Positions 20,380-47,945 of a stretch of DNA of 64,000 nt are shown piece after piece. The stretch's first letter is position 1, and every line of letters begins with the position of its first letter. The translations under genes and the position numbers were made by a program. The DNA lies in assembly GCF_000237925.1 (NCBI RefSeq), contig NC_031496.1, positions 4,881,340 to 4,945,339 of the forward strand, written 5' to 3'. The notes beneath the pieces are model-generated. The model had not been told where the DNA came from. It searched no databases and saw only the letters and a program-made list of their open reading frames with translations. The stretch is from Schistosoma mansoni. Lineage: Eukaryota > Platyhelminthes > Trematoda > Strigeidida > Schistosomatidae.

Positions 20380-23300
20380 GCACTTCACCTCAGGTTGGCC
20401 GTTTATTTTACGTGCACGATTATCGCACCAACGCTAGGTACCTTGTGGATACGGGTGCCCAAGTTTCAGTCGTACCTATCGGTAACAGTAAGTCTCAAGC
20501 CACTATGCTTCGACTACGCGCTGCGAATGGCTCAGTCATTCCCACCTATGGTACACGACAACTTACGGTCAACCTGAGCAACCGACGACAGTATCTGTGG
20601 ACGTTCATCATTGCCGATGTTCCCACAGCTATACTCGGTATCGATTTCCTACAGCACTATGAATTGCTAGTCGATTCACGTAGGCTGCAGCTAATTGATA
20701 CTTCGTCGAACAGCAACTTTATGGGCTCTAAAGCCCACACAAACGCGTACCGAATCACAGGTGTATTTCATTCGCGCGACGATTTATTCCACGCTTTATT
20801 TCAGAAATTCCCCAAATTAACTAAACCTCTCGAGGAGACTCTATCGGTGACCAATCGTGTGGTACACCATATAGTCACCCGCGGACCACCAGTCACGGCA
20901 AGACCTCGCCGACTGGCACCGGACAAATTAGCTTTCGCTAAACGTGAGTTCGACAATTTACTAGCTACTGGTATTATTCGTCCTTCTCACAGTCCTTGGG
21001 CCCCACCTCTCCACATGGTGCGAAAAAAGGATGGGGTTAGTTGGAGACCATGCGGAGACTACCGAGCGTTAAACACAGCTACACGTTTCAATAGCTATCC
21101 CATCCCCCACATACATGACATCACGGCATCACTCAAGGGCACGACAATTTTTTCCAAGATCGATCTGATACGAGCATATCATCAGATCCCAGTCGCTCTT
21201 GAAGATATAGAGAAAACTGCCATCACGACTCCTTTCGGTTTATTTGAGTTCCTACGAATGCCATTTGGATTACGGAATGCTGCTCAAACTTTCCAAAGGT
21301 TTATCGATAGCATTGTACGAGACCTAGATTTTGTTCACGTCTATATTGATGACCTGCTAATCGCATCATCAAACGTAGATGAACATTATCAACACCTGAC
21401 GCTACTATTCCAGCGCCTTTCGGATAATGGAATAATAGTCAACCCCGACAAGTGTGAACTCGGGAAGAAGGAAATAAAATTCTTAGGTCATGTTATTAAG
21501 CATGAGGGTATTCTACCTTGTGAGGATAAAGTACGTACTATGATGGAATACACTGTACCGCCCACACTCAAGGAACTGAAAGCATTTCTCGGTTTGGTCA
21601 ACTTCTACCGACGCTTCATTTCGCACGCGGCAGAACAGTTACGACCGTTAACCGATTTACTTCGCGGTAATCCACGCAAACTGGAATGGAACGACGCCGC
21701 ACGTACTGCATTTTCAGATATCAAAATGGCCCTAGCTCAAGCCACACTTCTCGTGCATCCTGACCCATCAGCCACGCTTAGTATAGCGGTTGATGCATCG
21801 GATTTCGCCATAGGAGCCGTTATGCAACAGAATATCTCCGGTAGTTGGCAGCCCCTCGAATTTTTCTCACGACGCCTCACTCCCACGGAGACGAGATATA
21901 GCGCTTTTGGTCGCGAACTGCTAGCAGCCTACTGCTCCATCAAACATTCTCGGCACGCTGTAGAAGGTCGTAATTTCATCTTATTCACCGACCACAAGCC
22001 CTTAACGTATGCTCTGCATACCAAGTCTGACCGCTACTCACCACGAGAGTGCAGACATTTGGACTATATCTCCCAGTTCACGACAGACCTTCGTCACGTC
22101 AAAGGCGAGTCGAACTGTGTTGCTGATGCTTTATCACGTATCCAACTTAATGCAGTTACTTTGCCAGTGCTTGACCTACCTGCTATGGCCGCCGCCCAAG
22201 CAAACGACACTTCATGCACGGAAGCACAATAGTCTACGTCCCTTCAGTGTCGGGAAGTACCCCTAGCTACTAGCTCAGGTTCTATCCTATGCGATACTTC
22301 TACGGGCCTCCCTCGACCCATCGTACCCTCCGCTTATCGCCGTCTCGTCTTTGATGCCCTTCATGGTCTATCTCATCCTGGTGTCGCAGCCACACTACGC
22401 CTCATAGCTGCACGATACGTCTGGCCGTCAATGAATAAAGATGTCCGTATGTGGGTAAAACAATGTTTACAATGTCAACGATCAAAAGTGCACAGGCACG
22501 TAGCTGCCCCTATTGGCACTTTCGCTACGCCTGATGCTCGCTTCGATCACGTTCACATAGACATTGTAGGACCATTACCACCATCGCACGGGTATGATCA
22601 CATACTCACGTGCATTGATCGTTTCACAAGATGGCCCGAAGCTATTCCCATCACGTCTATTACGGCGGAGACAGTCACTCACCGCTTCGTAGAACGATGG
22701 ATAGCTGTGTACGGTTGTCCCTCGACTGTCACGACTGACCGAGGACAACAATTTGAGTCCGCATTATTCTCCTCACTAACACGGCTGCTTGGTACGGAAC
22801 GCATACGCACTACCGCCTACCATCCAGCATCAAACGGTTTAGTTGAACGGTTTCATCGCCAACTTAAAAGTGCTCTTCGAGCACACGAAAACAACAATTG
22901 GTACGAAACCCTACCGCTCGTCCTCCTGGGAATCAGAACGAGTCTAAAGGCAGATATTCAATGTTCCGCCGCTGAACTTGTTTACGGCACGACATTGCGT
23001 CTGCCTGGGGAATTTTTCACACCACGGAGCAGCACTAAGTTCGGCGAATCAGACTACGTCCAACGACTGTCTGCATTCATGCGAACACTGACTCCGGTGT
23101 CAACTCGTATACAACATCGACAGGTCGCTCTCCCTCGAGAGTTATCTACCTGTTCACATGTTTTCATACGAGTAGATTCGGTACGCAAACCTCTACAACA
23201 GCCTTACGAAGGACCTTTTCACGTGATTTCCCGTCACGAAAAGACCTTCAAGGTTGATCGACGTGGCCGCATCGAAACAGTCAGCATTGATCGTCTCAAG

Positions 23301-23612
23301 CCAGCACACGTCGATGACAGTGCTATACCTGATAAGCCGAGACCCAATGTTAGACCCATCAGAGCTTCTAGCGGGATTTCTACATCTACTTCGGATCCCA
23401 CGCTAGATGCACCTGAGACCTCATTCTCACGTCCCAGTCAACAGCACGTGTCATCTGCCCCGTCTACGGACGAGACTTCCGTCTCACGTCCAGACCTGCA
23501 GACCACACCACCCTTGACTGCGGATGAGATTGCAGGCTCACGAGGTTCGAACGAGACTACCGTCTCACGTTCCGGTCGCCGAGTACGCTTACCCGTACGC
23601 TTTCTCGACTAA
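20380..23612 (+). CDS. pol region (protease, RT, RNase H, integrase) of the CsRn1-like element
   Basis: Domains in order: aspartic protease with [13 protein letters not shown] (about 20430-20640); reverse transcriptase with GDYRALN and the active-site YIDDLL (about 20940-21500); RNase H with TDHKPL and the closing ADALSRI (about 21760-22140); integrase zinc-binding part and catalytic core with [10 protein letters not shown] and [15 protein letters not shown] (about 22380-22980); then an integrase C-terminus and a Ser/Thr-rich tail. Fossil copy, about one break. No envelope gene is recognised between here and the 3' LTR; that 560-bp stretch has only short frames of unknown meaning. Confidence 0.92.
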
Positions 23613-24165
23613 CCTCATAACCAACTACGGATACAGTATAGGAATCTACCCCTATACTACACGAAAGCTACACTTTTCTCTTCTTCTTTCATTTTTTTGT
23701 TTACCCCGAGCCTACGCCTCTGACCATCGCTGTTCTGGTATCGTCGACTTTAGTCAATCTTGGCGAAAGCTGGCCTGATCACCCACGCTATAGTCAACGC
23801 ACTCAGTCGATCTCTCTGACTCCAAATACGTATGATATACATTTGGTCCCGAACATGGTTATCCTGGTCGCATCTGGTTCCTTGGCTCAATCTGGTTTCG
23901 TCCTACGTCTGCAGCGTTTATGGTCCGGACCTCTGCGAACGCAACCTTCAGATTCTGGATACAAACCACTCTGGTGTAGCATGCTAATCCAAGCAATCAA
24001 TACAGTACGTTCCTTCTGGTACCGTTCTACGTCAAAGACTTTTGGTGGCAACTCGAGGATCAACGATCACTCCCTGTTCTGCCAACGCCTTCGTCCTACA
24101 ATTGCACGTTTCGCGATCAGTCCCACGAATGAAACCGCCACGTATCGAAAGTGTAAACCCTTTCT

Positions 24166-24178
24166 AGCGGGGGGCTCC
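24166..24178 (+). other. Polypurine tract of the CsRn1-like element
   Basis: A G-rich run (AGCGGGGGGCTCC) directly before the TG of the 3' LTR, where plus-strand DNA priming takes place in LTR elements. Confidence 0.75.
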
Positions 24179-24535
24179 TGTAGTGACCGGCCAGTCTCGA
24201 TAAGAACACGATTGGAATAACAGAAACAATTATTATTATTGTAACCAATTGTACCAGAGATTGTTTTACTGTATTTGTTTAACTGTATCAGTTTCACTTC
24301 TTGTTCCGCTATCCGCCTTGTTTGGTTCGAGCTTGCTCACGCACTGCTTATTCGCTTGTACTCTTTGGCACGTCTCGGTATTATTTCGATACCACGAGAT
24401 CGCCAATAAATATACTTGATCTGGACTAGTAAAGCCTTCTGATTCACGGGCTATCAAGGGAACCAAGTCGTTTTTGGGCGCGTATTCGAATTGTAGTGGT
24501 GATCATAGTCCGTCCTCGACTCGACGTCCACTACA
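24179..24535 (+). repeat. 3' LTR of the young CsRn1-like element
   Basis: 357 bp, nearly identical to 18962-19318, followed by AGTC, which duplicates the four bases before the 5' LTR. Confidence 0.97.
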
Positions 24536-24539
24536 AGTC

Positions 24540-24785
24540 AAAGGTCAGAAGCGGAGAGGTTCGGATATATTTCATGGAATATCGGTATATCCAGAAGTGA
24601 TCAATCTAAGCTGGCTAGAGATCGTAAATATGAAGCATGGCGTACCCACTCGTGAACTGATGAGGATGTGTGAGTCCACTAAAACTAATTCGGTTAGCAC
24701 CATCTGTCAAAGATCTACATAGCTATTGATTTTGGGGATTTCTTTACCGCTACAAATGATTGCCCTGTCATATCGATATAAGTCA
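24540..24785 (-). repeat. Second half of the old element's 5' LTR, displaced by the young insertion
   Basis: Aligns to about 17208-17490: both share a GATATAT-containing start, a GATGAGGATGTGTGA-like core (TGGTGAGGATGTGTGA in the other copy) and a GGCTATTG/AGCTATTG stretch. Together with 18884-18961 it rebuilds one LTR-length copy around the AGTC target site. Confidence 0.7.
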
Positions 24786-24789
24786 CTGA

Positions 24790-25600
24790 AACAATTAGTT
24801 TCAGTTATAAAATAAGTTTTGTTTGAAGAATCACTATGAACGCAATTCGTCCGTTACAGAAAAAATATTGCTTATCCTTCAATGAACTGATCGAAACGAG
24901 TATCAAATGATCCGAGGTTTTCCAACGATCTGTCCCTTCAAATCCGAATGAATAGAGCACTCATGTATCATATGTCTTGGTCACCGGATCATATCATATT
25001 TTTAATCACTACACGCTTGTACAGAAACTGTCATAGAATAATGTCATGACGAAATTTTCGCATCTCATCAAATTGTAGAAACTGCTTGTCTTGTTAGTTT
25101 AAGCAATTTGTCCAATATTGTTTCCTGAGGACTGAAAAGGAGAAACAATAAGATTTGATGTATCTGAGTTAGTGAAATAACGTCAACTTCATAAAGTATT
25201 AAGTGAGCTTTCGCAGGTCATGTGTTTATAAGCGTCGGGACGGCGGTGACTCAACAAGCTGTCTCGGGGGCGGTATTTCGAGTTTGCTTTGATTCAGTTT
25301 GTTTTGGTTTTTCCGGTTTCACCATTGACCTCGACTAAGTGTCATTAAAATCATCATACTTTTGGGGTAAGAGTTTTGCATCTATTTCATACACAAGCGT
25401 ATCTGTTATTAGATCTTAAATATTCGCTTATGCAAAATTTGTAAGCAATTCGTGATTCCAAACGTTTTTGAATCATTGTTTGAATTTCGAAAAACACTTT
25501 CTAAGACCACAGTATTTGCTTTTCGCTGGTTCAGTTTCAGCCCGAGTCTGAACTAGGTACAACGATGACGTCATGTTTCTTATGCGATGTTACGTAACAC
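24790..25600. other. Intergenic with a short G+C-rich, CpG-bearing patch
   Basis: The stretch from about 25235 to 25345 (GTCGGGACGGCGGTGACTC, then CTCGGGGGCGG) is unlike its surroundings. It could be the leader of a mobile element or a regulatory patch; no gene is seen. Confidence 0.4.
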
Positions 25601-25606
25601 TGGTGG

Positions 25607-25630
25607 TATATATATATATATATATAATAT
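25607..25630. repeat. (TA)n microsatellite
   Basis: About 24 bp of TA next to the 3' end of the CR1-type fragment. Confidence 0.85.
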
Positions 25631-25639
25631 GTATTTTGA

Positions 25640-26480
25640 TTCAGGTTTATGTAGTAGGGACAGAAGGCCTATGGCCTATGTCATTTATTTTCTGATACGC
25701 TTCTGTGAGTGTCCTTCTCTTGAATGAGTCGATTGAAGGTGCTGACACGATTGCTTCGAGTAACAGATTCCAAGAGTTGATAACCCGGTGTGAAAACCTG
25801 TATGACACGAGTATTTTGTTCGTTCTTGATTTTTCCACTCGCCTGCTATGTCCTGAGATGTCCAGATCTAGTGGGAATAAAAAGAATATGTATTAGGTCT
25901 AAAATCATTTCTTAGTATTCTATACATCAAAACCAGATCACCTCTTAATTTGCGATAGCACAGAGTAGAAATGTCTAGCTCTTTGTATAGTGGACCCCGG
26001 AGTTCTGGAATTGCACGGGTAGCTTCCTCCTGTTCTTTTTCCAGGATATCCGAGTCACTTTTAAACAGGGGATTGCAGCCTGAACGCAGTTTTCAAGCTT
26101 TGTTCTCACCAAGGTTGTGTACATTGTAGTATCTAACTTTGTAAATGTCCGTCTTAAAGCCAATTGGAATCTAGATCCCTTAGCTGCAACCTCGCGTCAG
26201 TGGATCGTGGTCTTAAGATCATGACTCATTGTCACTCCAAGATTCTTGTGAGACCGGATCATGGGTACAGGCACTTCCCCTATGCTGTACCTACTTACCT
26301 TTGTATTCCCAAAGTGCATGTAGACACAACTGGTGCTATATTTATATATGTATGTTGATGCGCAGAATGTTAGAGATAAACGGTCATCGTATTGTAGTAT
26401 CAGTAGCGAAAATTCCCTAAGGCCTCTATGTAGATCTTTTATGTTTCCATATCACCATAAAGGCTCAGTTATGAAATGTT
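25640..26480 (-). mobile_element. CR1-type non-LTR retrotransposon, C-terminal fragment
   Basis: On the minus strand the frames read SHKNLGVTMSHDLKTTIH, LALRRTFTKLDTTMYTTLVR, TKLENCVQAAIPCL, ELDISTLCYRKLRGDLVLMY and YRFSHRVINSWNLLLEAIVS with APSIDSFKRR. This is the usual order after the RT domain in CR1/Jockey-like LINEs. Several frame changes are present. A (TA)n tract lies just past the 3' end at 25607-25630. Clade assignment is from motif memory only. Confidence 0.8.
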
Positions 26481-26489
26481 GGCAACTAG

Positions 26490-27521
26490 TTTGAGATTTC
26501 CAGTCCTTCAATATCCTTCGCTAACCGTGTTCCATCCTTGGACCACATCGATGTGCATATCGTTCAACATATGAGTGATAATGCGTCATTTTTGTCCGGT
26601 CGTAAATGACATTCGATCTCCTTTTTGCGTGCTTAAATGCTGACTTTCACGCTTGCTAGTTGTCTTCTTCCACATATGTGCATTAGTAGCTAAATGAGTT
26701 ATAGGTCCTTTAGACATTTGGCTTCTGCTCACCAATTTACCTAATCAAACTTTCAGTTACCGAGTCACAAACCCAAATTGTGGTTCACTTTTCTAAATAT
26801 CAGGAAGTTGGTAGTGCTTGTAATCCTTGTACGAGTATAATGCAAAGTTTACTACATAAACGATCATTTAACCGTCGAAATGTATTTACTAAGTGCGTTA
26901 CTGTGTGGAACATTATTTTTATACAAGGAGCTGTGATTAGTATTTTCTAACGAAGATGCTATGTACTGTTTCACATGTTTACTTGTTTCTGAAACATCAG
27001 AAAAAACAAGTTAAACCTAAAATATAACCGCCTTTTTGAATTTGCTAAATTACGTTCTGAATTGGCAGTACGTTTCGTAGAACTACGATAAGAATACAGG
27101 TTAGCCAAGTCGAAGCACTGTAATACTTTATTCTTGTTTCAACCTGTTGACCTTTCTTTTTTCGTTTAATGTCCGACTATCAACAAGTCCTTAGTGTTTG
27201 AGTTATATAGTTTGAATTTAAACCCGTGACTTTTGCCGTTTCGATTGAATGCCGCCTCTGACTTTTAACTTGACGTGTGAGGGTCTTATTGCTACATATT
27301 TCCCCGTCTTTTTGTCTGGATGGTCTTTATCAAAGTCGTTTAGATAATGCAGCGAAAGACGAAGTTTATCGAGGCTATGAAATTTATCCTAATACATTCT
27401 GGACAATCTAATCACCCCGTGTCCTTATTTCACCACCTAAATTTATCAGGAACTAAATGTTCTAAGTATTAATTTATTGTCTTGTAGATCGTGAAGCCGT
27501 GCCGTAAATTGTATTTGAACC
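26490..27521. other. Upstream flank of MCM3
   Basis: No coding region seen. It should contain the MCM3 promoter, but no TATA or other element could be singled out. Confidence 0.4.
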
Positions 27522-27531
27522 TCATTCTCAG
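27522..27531 (+). promoter_or_regulatory. Splice-acceptor-like site just before the MCM3 start
   Basis: TCATTCTCAG ends eight bases before the MCM3 ATG at 27540. Schistosomes are known to trans-splice a leader onto some mRNAs, so this could be an acceptor for either a leader or a non-coding first exon. The pyrimidine run is short, so this is tentative. Confidence 0.35.
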
Positions 27532-27539
27532 GTCTTCAA

Positions 27540-42883
<15,344 letters not shown>

Positions 42884-44440
42884 TCCTTTTTTGGCTTCAG
42901 ATAAAACCATATTTGTCACTAGCATTTTCACACACACACACTCTTCAGATAATGAATATTTGTGTTATTTCCTAAACATCGTTTGCTCATTTTCATTATT
43001 CGTACAGATTTCTTATATTAAATACGTTCCCATTATTACTATTACACTCATTGTCATTATTTTTGTATTGGAAATCTATAAATACATGTTCTAATTGTGT
43101 GTGTTTGCTGATACTTTTAATGTCAGCTGAAAGAATTGGTGTTATATAACACAGAACCATGAAAGCTTCCTGGCAGTAAATTTATTTAAATAACCCATAA
43201 TATTCGACACATGAATTTAATTTTTTTAAACTCGTTGTTGGATGATTGGAATATTGATCGTAGTCCCTAAGTCAGTCGGTCATATACAAAGTAGAACGTG
43301 AAACATGTCCATCAGTTCAATTTGTTACTTCAAATTAACATAGTGGGATAGAGTTAGCAAGACAAATATCAGAGTATGAGAAGTAGTAACAGTATGAATG
43401 GTAGTAAGAAATATTAGGCACGGATAATATGATTCAAGAAGAATAGATTCGTTGAATAAAAAGTTTGAAATAATTTAAAAACTCAAAATCTATGAGGAGA
43501 CGCAAAGTAAATAAATTCATGTCCAACCTAAGTCGTGGTGACAATTTTTCATTTTGACCTAGTGGTCTACGTTCAACTAATAATAGACTATGGGTTTAAA
43601 CACCATTCTATTTAATTTGAATTAAGTAGTCAGGTAGTAATGTAATGAGTGATAACTCAGGCGGTGACAAACAATCTATTGTTTAATACAAAATTACGGA
43701 ATATCTTGGTAAAATATGGGAACCTTGCATACTTTGCGAATTTCCATCATTTGTCCTTCACATTCTGTGTGACTTTCTATTCTCTTCAATTCGAATCTTA
43801 GCTGCCAGGTTTTCATCTTCCGGTTGGTGTTACATTCTACTTATGTCTATCGACATAAGCAACATACACCACATTAATACTAAGTGTAACTCAAAGTTGA
43901 ATATCAACTCCTATGCTGAGCAGAATATCATGTCGGCGTAGGAACTGGTAGATATGTACAATACTATTTCATTGATAATTACTCATTGAAGTCTCCACCT
44001 TTTCTTATTGATTCGTTTTCTAATATTTAAGTGATATTTTTACTCCTGAGAAATATACTATTTTAAGATTAATTTAATCTACTCAGTCAAATATTCAGCC
44101 ATTTCGCGATTAGATACTATTTTGAGCCTTCCAGATGTATTTACTTACATTTTGATAATCTTCAATTTAAAAGATAGCACCTTTAGGAATTTGAGTATGA
44201 TGGACACTTGGTCAATGCTAATACTCCATATTTCGTGTCTTCATGATGTTCAGTCTCATATTGAAAGCAGTAACAAGATGTTTAGTTGCTACGAGTTGAG
44301 ACCTAACAAAATACATCAAACCATTTCATTTACAGTATCATAATTACTAAGGATTTTTGTCTTGAAATTTATAAACACCATATTTATATATATAACACAT
44401 CTGTAAAATATATTAACGACTTTTTACATCACTTAAATAG
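42884..44440. other. Downstream flank of MCM3, nothing coding
   Basis: Begins with the MCM3 3' untranslated region. A short CA run lies at 42930-42940. No exon or clear repeat is seen. Confidence 0.5.
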
Positions 44441-44445
44441 TAACC

Positions 44446-44605
44446 AGCAGTGAAATACACGACATATGTTTCGTTCTATTTGCGACTCTTCACCTGTGTA
44501 TACTTGCATTCCAATATAGATGTCTACACTGATACTCGAACCCGGTACTTTTCATTTTGAACCACAACGCATTATCTAATGAGTTCAGATAGCCATTAGG
44601 CGGCA
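44446..44605 (-). mobile_element. Decayed Smalpha-like SINE
   Basis: On the minus strand, tRNA-like GGATAATGCG-type and GGGTTCGAGTATC sequences precede a worn hammerhead (GTGAAGAGTCGCAAATAGAA then CGAAAC). The core start and stem II are altered. Confidence 0.65.
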
Positions 44606-45606
44606 CAATGTGTATGAATTATGTTTTCACTTTTAATGCTTAGGATTAATTGATCGATCTAATATGTGTATCCTGAGCGAATTGACACTTTATTGCAATT
44701 TTTTCGAATAATGGGACAATACAAACCCTTAAAATTATTTCCAGGACTGTCTTATTATCTTAAGCTATTTGGTATCATTTGAAGATAAAGACTCAGTTTT
44801 GAAATGTAGTCAAATTCCCTACTGATCATTGAACATTATTGATAATAGTTGTTTTAATACTATGGATTGTGTTACAATAGGGAATTATCCGTTTTAATTA
44901 TGCAACATTTCAACAAAACATTCGAATCGTAATTGTCTTCTCGCCCCTAATAAATATTTCGATATTCAGTATCTTCTGCTGCTAGAACTTCTTATAGTCA
45001 TTATCTGTTAGATACATGAATAGCAAAATTAACGTATCTTCAAATTTTAGACAAAGCAAAACATTCCAATAACTTCGATGTTTTCGTTCAATATTTCCAG
45101 TGTTTCGCATTCGTATGAAGTTGTTAGCCTCATAATCGATTTTTATCGGTAAAGTTGGTAATGTGTTCTCTGGTCTAACTGTGAATACGACAGAATGAGC
45201 ACTATATTTAGTGATTGGTAGTCTATAACAATCAGAAAGCAGCGATTTTTACAACATACCTCCAAATGAATAAATTTACTTAATATTTATATACGTGTCA
45301 ATTGTAGAATGTAACAATCATCATTTATTCCAGCCTGGCAAATGTGACCATAGCTAAACACGTTTAACGTTTGCTTACCGTATAAAATATATGTATTTAC
45401 TAAACTGATATTAAATCAAAACAGTGATGGATGAATATTAGGTCAGAAGGTTACTTTTTTTAATTTATTGTTGCTACTGGCTTTTTTATGTAGTAGTTTA
45501 ATTCAAAATACAAAATTATACAGCCGAAAAATAAAAGAACATCTAAATATTTGTAATATAGGGGGATTTGTGAAGATTATTGAATTTTCTATGGTTTAAA
45601 ACGTGA

Positions 45607-45960
45607 ACTGCTCATAGCTGAATCACAACTGTAAGCACTGGATAACTGTTTCGTCTTGATATGTAATTCCTCAACAGTTCTCGTCTACGACACCGGATTC
45701 ATGAATCAAACCCAGAATCTTCGGTCTCGCTGTCGCCCGCTTAACGTTTAGTTCATTGAACCGGAATCTAACGATTTTAATGTCTAAATTCAATTAATTC
45801 ACGATGTTGTGTGTCCATCTTTTGTTGTCTGTGGTGAACAGCAGTCTCACTGCTAAGGAGCTCCATGATATAACGAGACAGCGGTCCAATCTTCCAAAGT
45901 TTTAGTGGTAGTCCAGCTAAGACCACTTCATGATTTGCACCACGGAAGACTTCAATATTT
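45607..45960 (-). mobile_element. Decayed second-family hammerhead SINE
   Basis: The minus strand keeps the hammerhead's second half (GACGAAACAGTTATCCAGTGC, split as GACGAAAC and ATCCAGTGC). The first core arm is altered (TTGAGGA). A worn tRNA-like segment and the AATTCAATTAATTCAC-type flank seen at 51.4 and 63.4 kb follow upstream. Confidence 0.65.
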
Positions 45961-47020
45961 AACTTTAAAGTGTTATTAAACCACTAATTTAAATAATGTT
46001 AGTGATAACCTTTTGACAAATACACTGTTAAGGTGGAAAATGTCCCTATGGTCATATGTTTCTTTAATTATTTGTAGTCATAGTAACAAGTAATTGATTT
46101 CACTTTCTTATTGTGTTTGAAATATTAATTCTATTATTTTCATTTTATGAAATTCACTTTTTTGTTAAGTATGCTGTATGGCATGAATTAGAAACCGTAA
46201 GCCTTTTTATTTTAAAAAGGTGTGATTTTTCATTTGAAATGACATAAAATTTACTGGTCTATTGTTTGTTTCAAACCACTTTTTAATGTGATATATTTGT
46301 ATCTATGGGGTAAATTATACAGTAATAATAATGTCAATAAATTTCATTGTTTAAGACGATGTGTTCAAATGTGAATATGGGTGAAGTAATTTTCAATTAT
46401 AAATTAATAGAACAATGCTTTGATCATTTATAACTATTGTTGGTATCAATATGATTATTTAATTCCCATTAGGTCATCAGATTTATTGTTCATATTGGTC
46501 ATATTTCTCCTTAATCAATTTATACATTCATTCATCTTATGTATTGGTAGATACATATAACATCAATACCCCTCTATTTCAATTAAAAAAAGAAAAGATG
46601 AACGTATGTAGTCAGGGAAGATACGGAAATTAATATTCTGTTTATTGACCTAATTACACAAGAATTTATTACTTAAAATTATAAAACAAAAAAAACACGC
46701 ATTACATATATTAAAAGATGAGAAAAAGTGAAAGAAAAAAAAGAAAAGAAATAATTACACAGAATGAAAAATTCAAACATTAATATTCATCTTTCACCAA
46801 AAACTTTATGGTTTATTTTTTGAGATGTTAGAGATTTGTGAAGATTGATTGTTCAATTTTTTAAAAAAGAATGTGATTTACTTCATGAATTGAATTAATT
46901 TAAACAAATTTTATTGAACTAATGTTTAATCATAGTTTGAACACTAATGTATAGTTGCAATGGTCATCTGTTACTATATCAGGAATTATAAGTATAGGGC
47001 TGTGGAGATTGTTGAGTTTA

Positions 47021-47301
47021 GATTGATATCATGAATGGATTAATGTCAGACCAACATTGAAACCCTTGGACGGTCATTTCGTCCTAGTGTGGGACTCCTG
47101 AGCAGTGCGAATACACAATCTTGCACGTGTCAATCCCAAACCAAGGCCTTCGATCCGGCGCGCGAACACTTAACCTTTAGACCACTAAGCCGGTATCCAA
47201 CGGTGCTCTGCTGAGGAGTCCCGTGCCAGGACGAAACGGCCATCCAATACTTCCAGGTGTTCAGTAGTGGTCTAACATTGATCCGTTCATGATATCAATC
47301 T
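47021..47301. mobile_element. Palindromic composite: two outward-facing hammerheads around one tRNA-like module
   Basis: Left arm 47021-47108 and right arm 47207-47301 are inverted copies at roughly 80% identity over about 90 bp, both starting GATTGATATCATGAA from the outside. Each arm holds a second-family hammerhead. The left, on the minus strand, has core CTCAGGA (altered). The right, on the plus strand, has core CTGAGGA. A minus-strand tRNA-like segment (GGTCTAAAGGTTAAG) lies between them. The 12-bp direct repeat ATATCAGGAATT flanks the block (46976-46987 and 47303-47314). Confidence 0.8.
47205..47262 (+). ncRNA. Hammerhead motif of the second family, plus strand
   Basis: CTGAGGA at 47211-47217, stem II GTCC/GGAC at 47218-47221 and 47229-47232, GAAA at 47233-47236, probable cleavage base C47244. 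The core is intact; stem III has one mismatch and stem I pairs only at its first two positions. Confidence 0.7.
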
Positions 47302-47814
47302 AATATCAGGAATTGTAAATAAGGACCGAATGTGTTATGGTAAGTGAATTAACTTTGAATCACTGTGTTGGGATCCAACGGACCATATTTATATTTTTAT
47401 TTAATTCGTAATTTAGTGTTATTACCATTTAATGATATTGACCGATAACTACCTTACTTTCTAAATGGCTTAAGTGTAGTAATAAGTCATCAATAGAATT
47501 ACGAAAAATCGTCTCTCCAAACCAGTGATCTGTAAACATATTTTTGTTATTCGATTGAGAGGTTCTCGTAGGGACTGTACTATACAAGTAATTACTGGTA
47601 AACCAGCCAAGTAGTTACGCGCCCGAGTTAGTGACTCTGTAGCCGGATCATTTTTCTCTAGTTTGGATGGCCAGCTCCGCCTCCAGCCTTCGTTTACTCT
47701 AGTTTTAGACCGTCACTAACCAAGATGGGCTCCAGTTGTCATTGAATGACGGTAGGACTATATCGTGAATTAAATAAAGTTATGAGTATAGATCATTGAG
47801 TGGCAACCCAGCTA

Positions 47815-47945
47815 TCTGAAGGTTAAGTAATCTTTGTGAGTCCAGAATTTCTTGAGCTCAACCTCTAATTGAGTTGTGAGTACTCTATACCGAGGAGTTC
47901 CATACTGAGACAAAACAGCTTTCTAACCCTAATTTAGTTAATGTC
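47815..47945 (+). repeat. Decayed second-family hammerhead SINE
   Basis: GAAGGTTAAGTAATC (A-box region) precedes a worn hammerhead (CCGAGGAGTTCC, then GAGACAAAACAGC). Confidence 0.5.

Larger units (their letters stand above)
18962..24535 (+). mobile_element. Young CsRn1-clade (Ty3/Gypsy) LTR retrotransposon, nearly whole
   Basis: A 5574-bp element with two 357-bp LTRs (18962-19318 and 24179-24535) that begin TGTAGTG and end CACTACA. It is flanked by a 4-bp target duplication AGTC (18958-18961 and 24536-24539). The order is LTR, tRNA-type primer site, gag, protease-RT-RNase H-integrase, purine tract, LTR. The gag CHCC-type knuckle and the RT block LPxLAPDKL-like/[21 protein letters not shown] place it in the CsRn1 clade with Boudicca and Saci-2/3 of schistosomes. 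The two LTRs differ at only about two positions in 357, so insertion was recent. Base composition is clearly richer in G+C than the surroundings. It looks almost whole, with about one break in pol. It sits inside an LTR of an older antisense relative. Confidence 0.97.
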
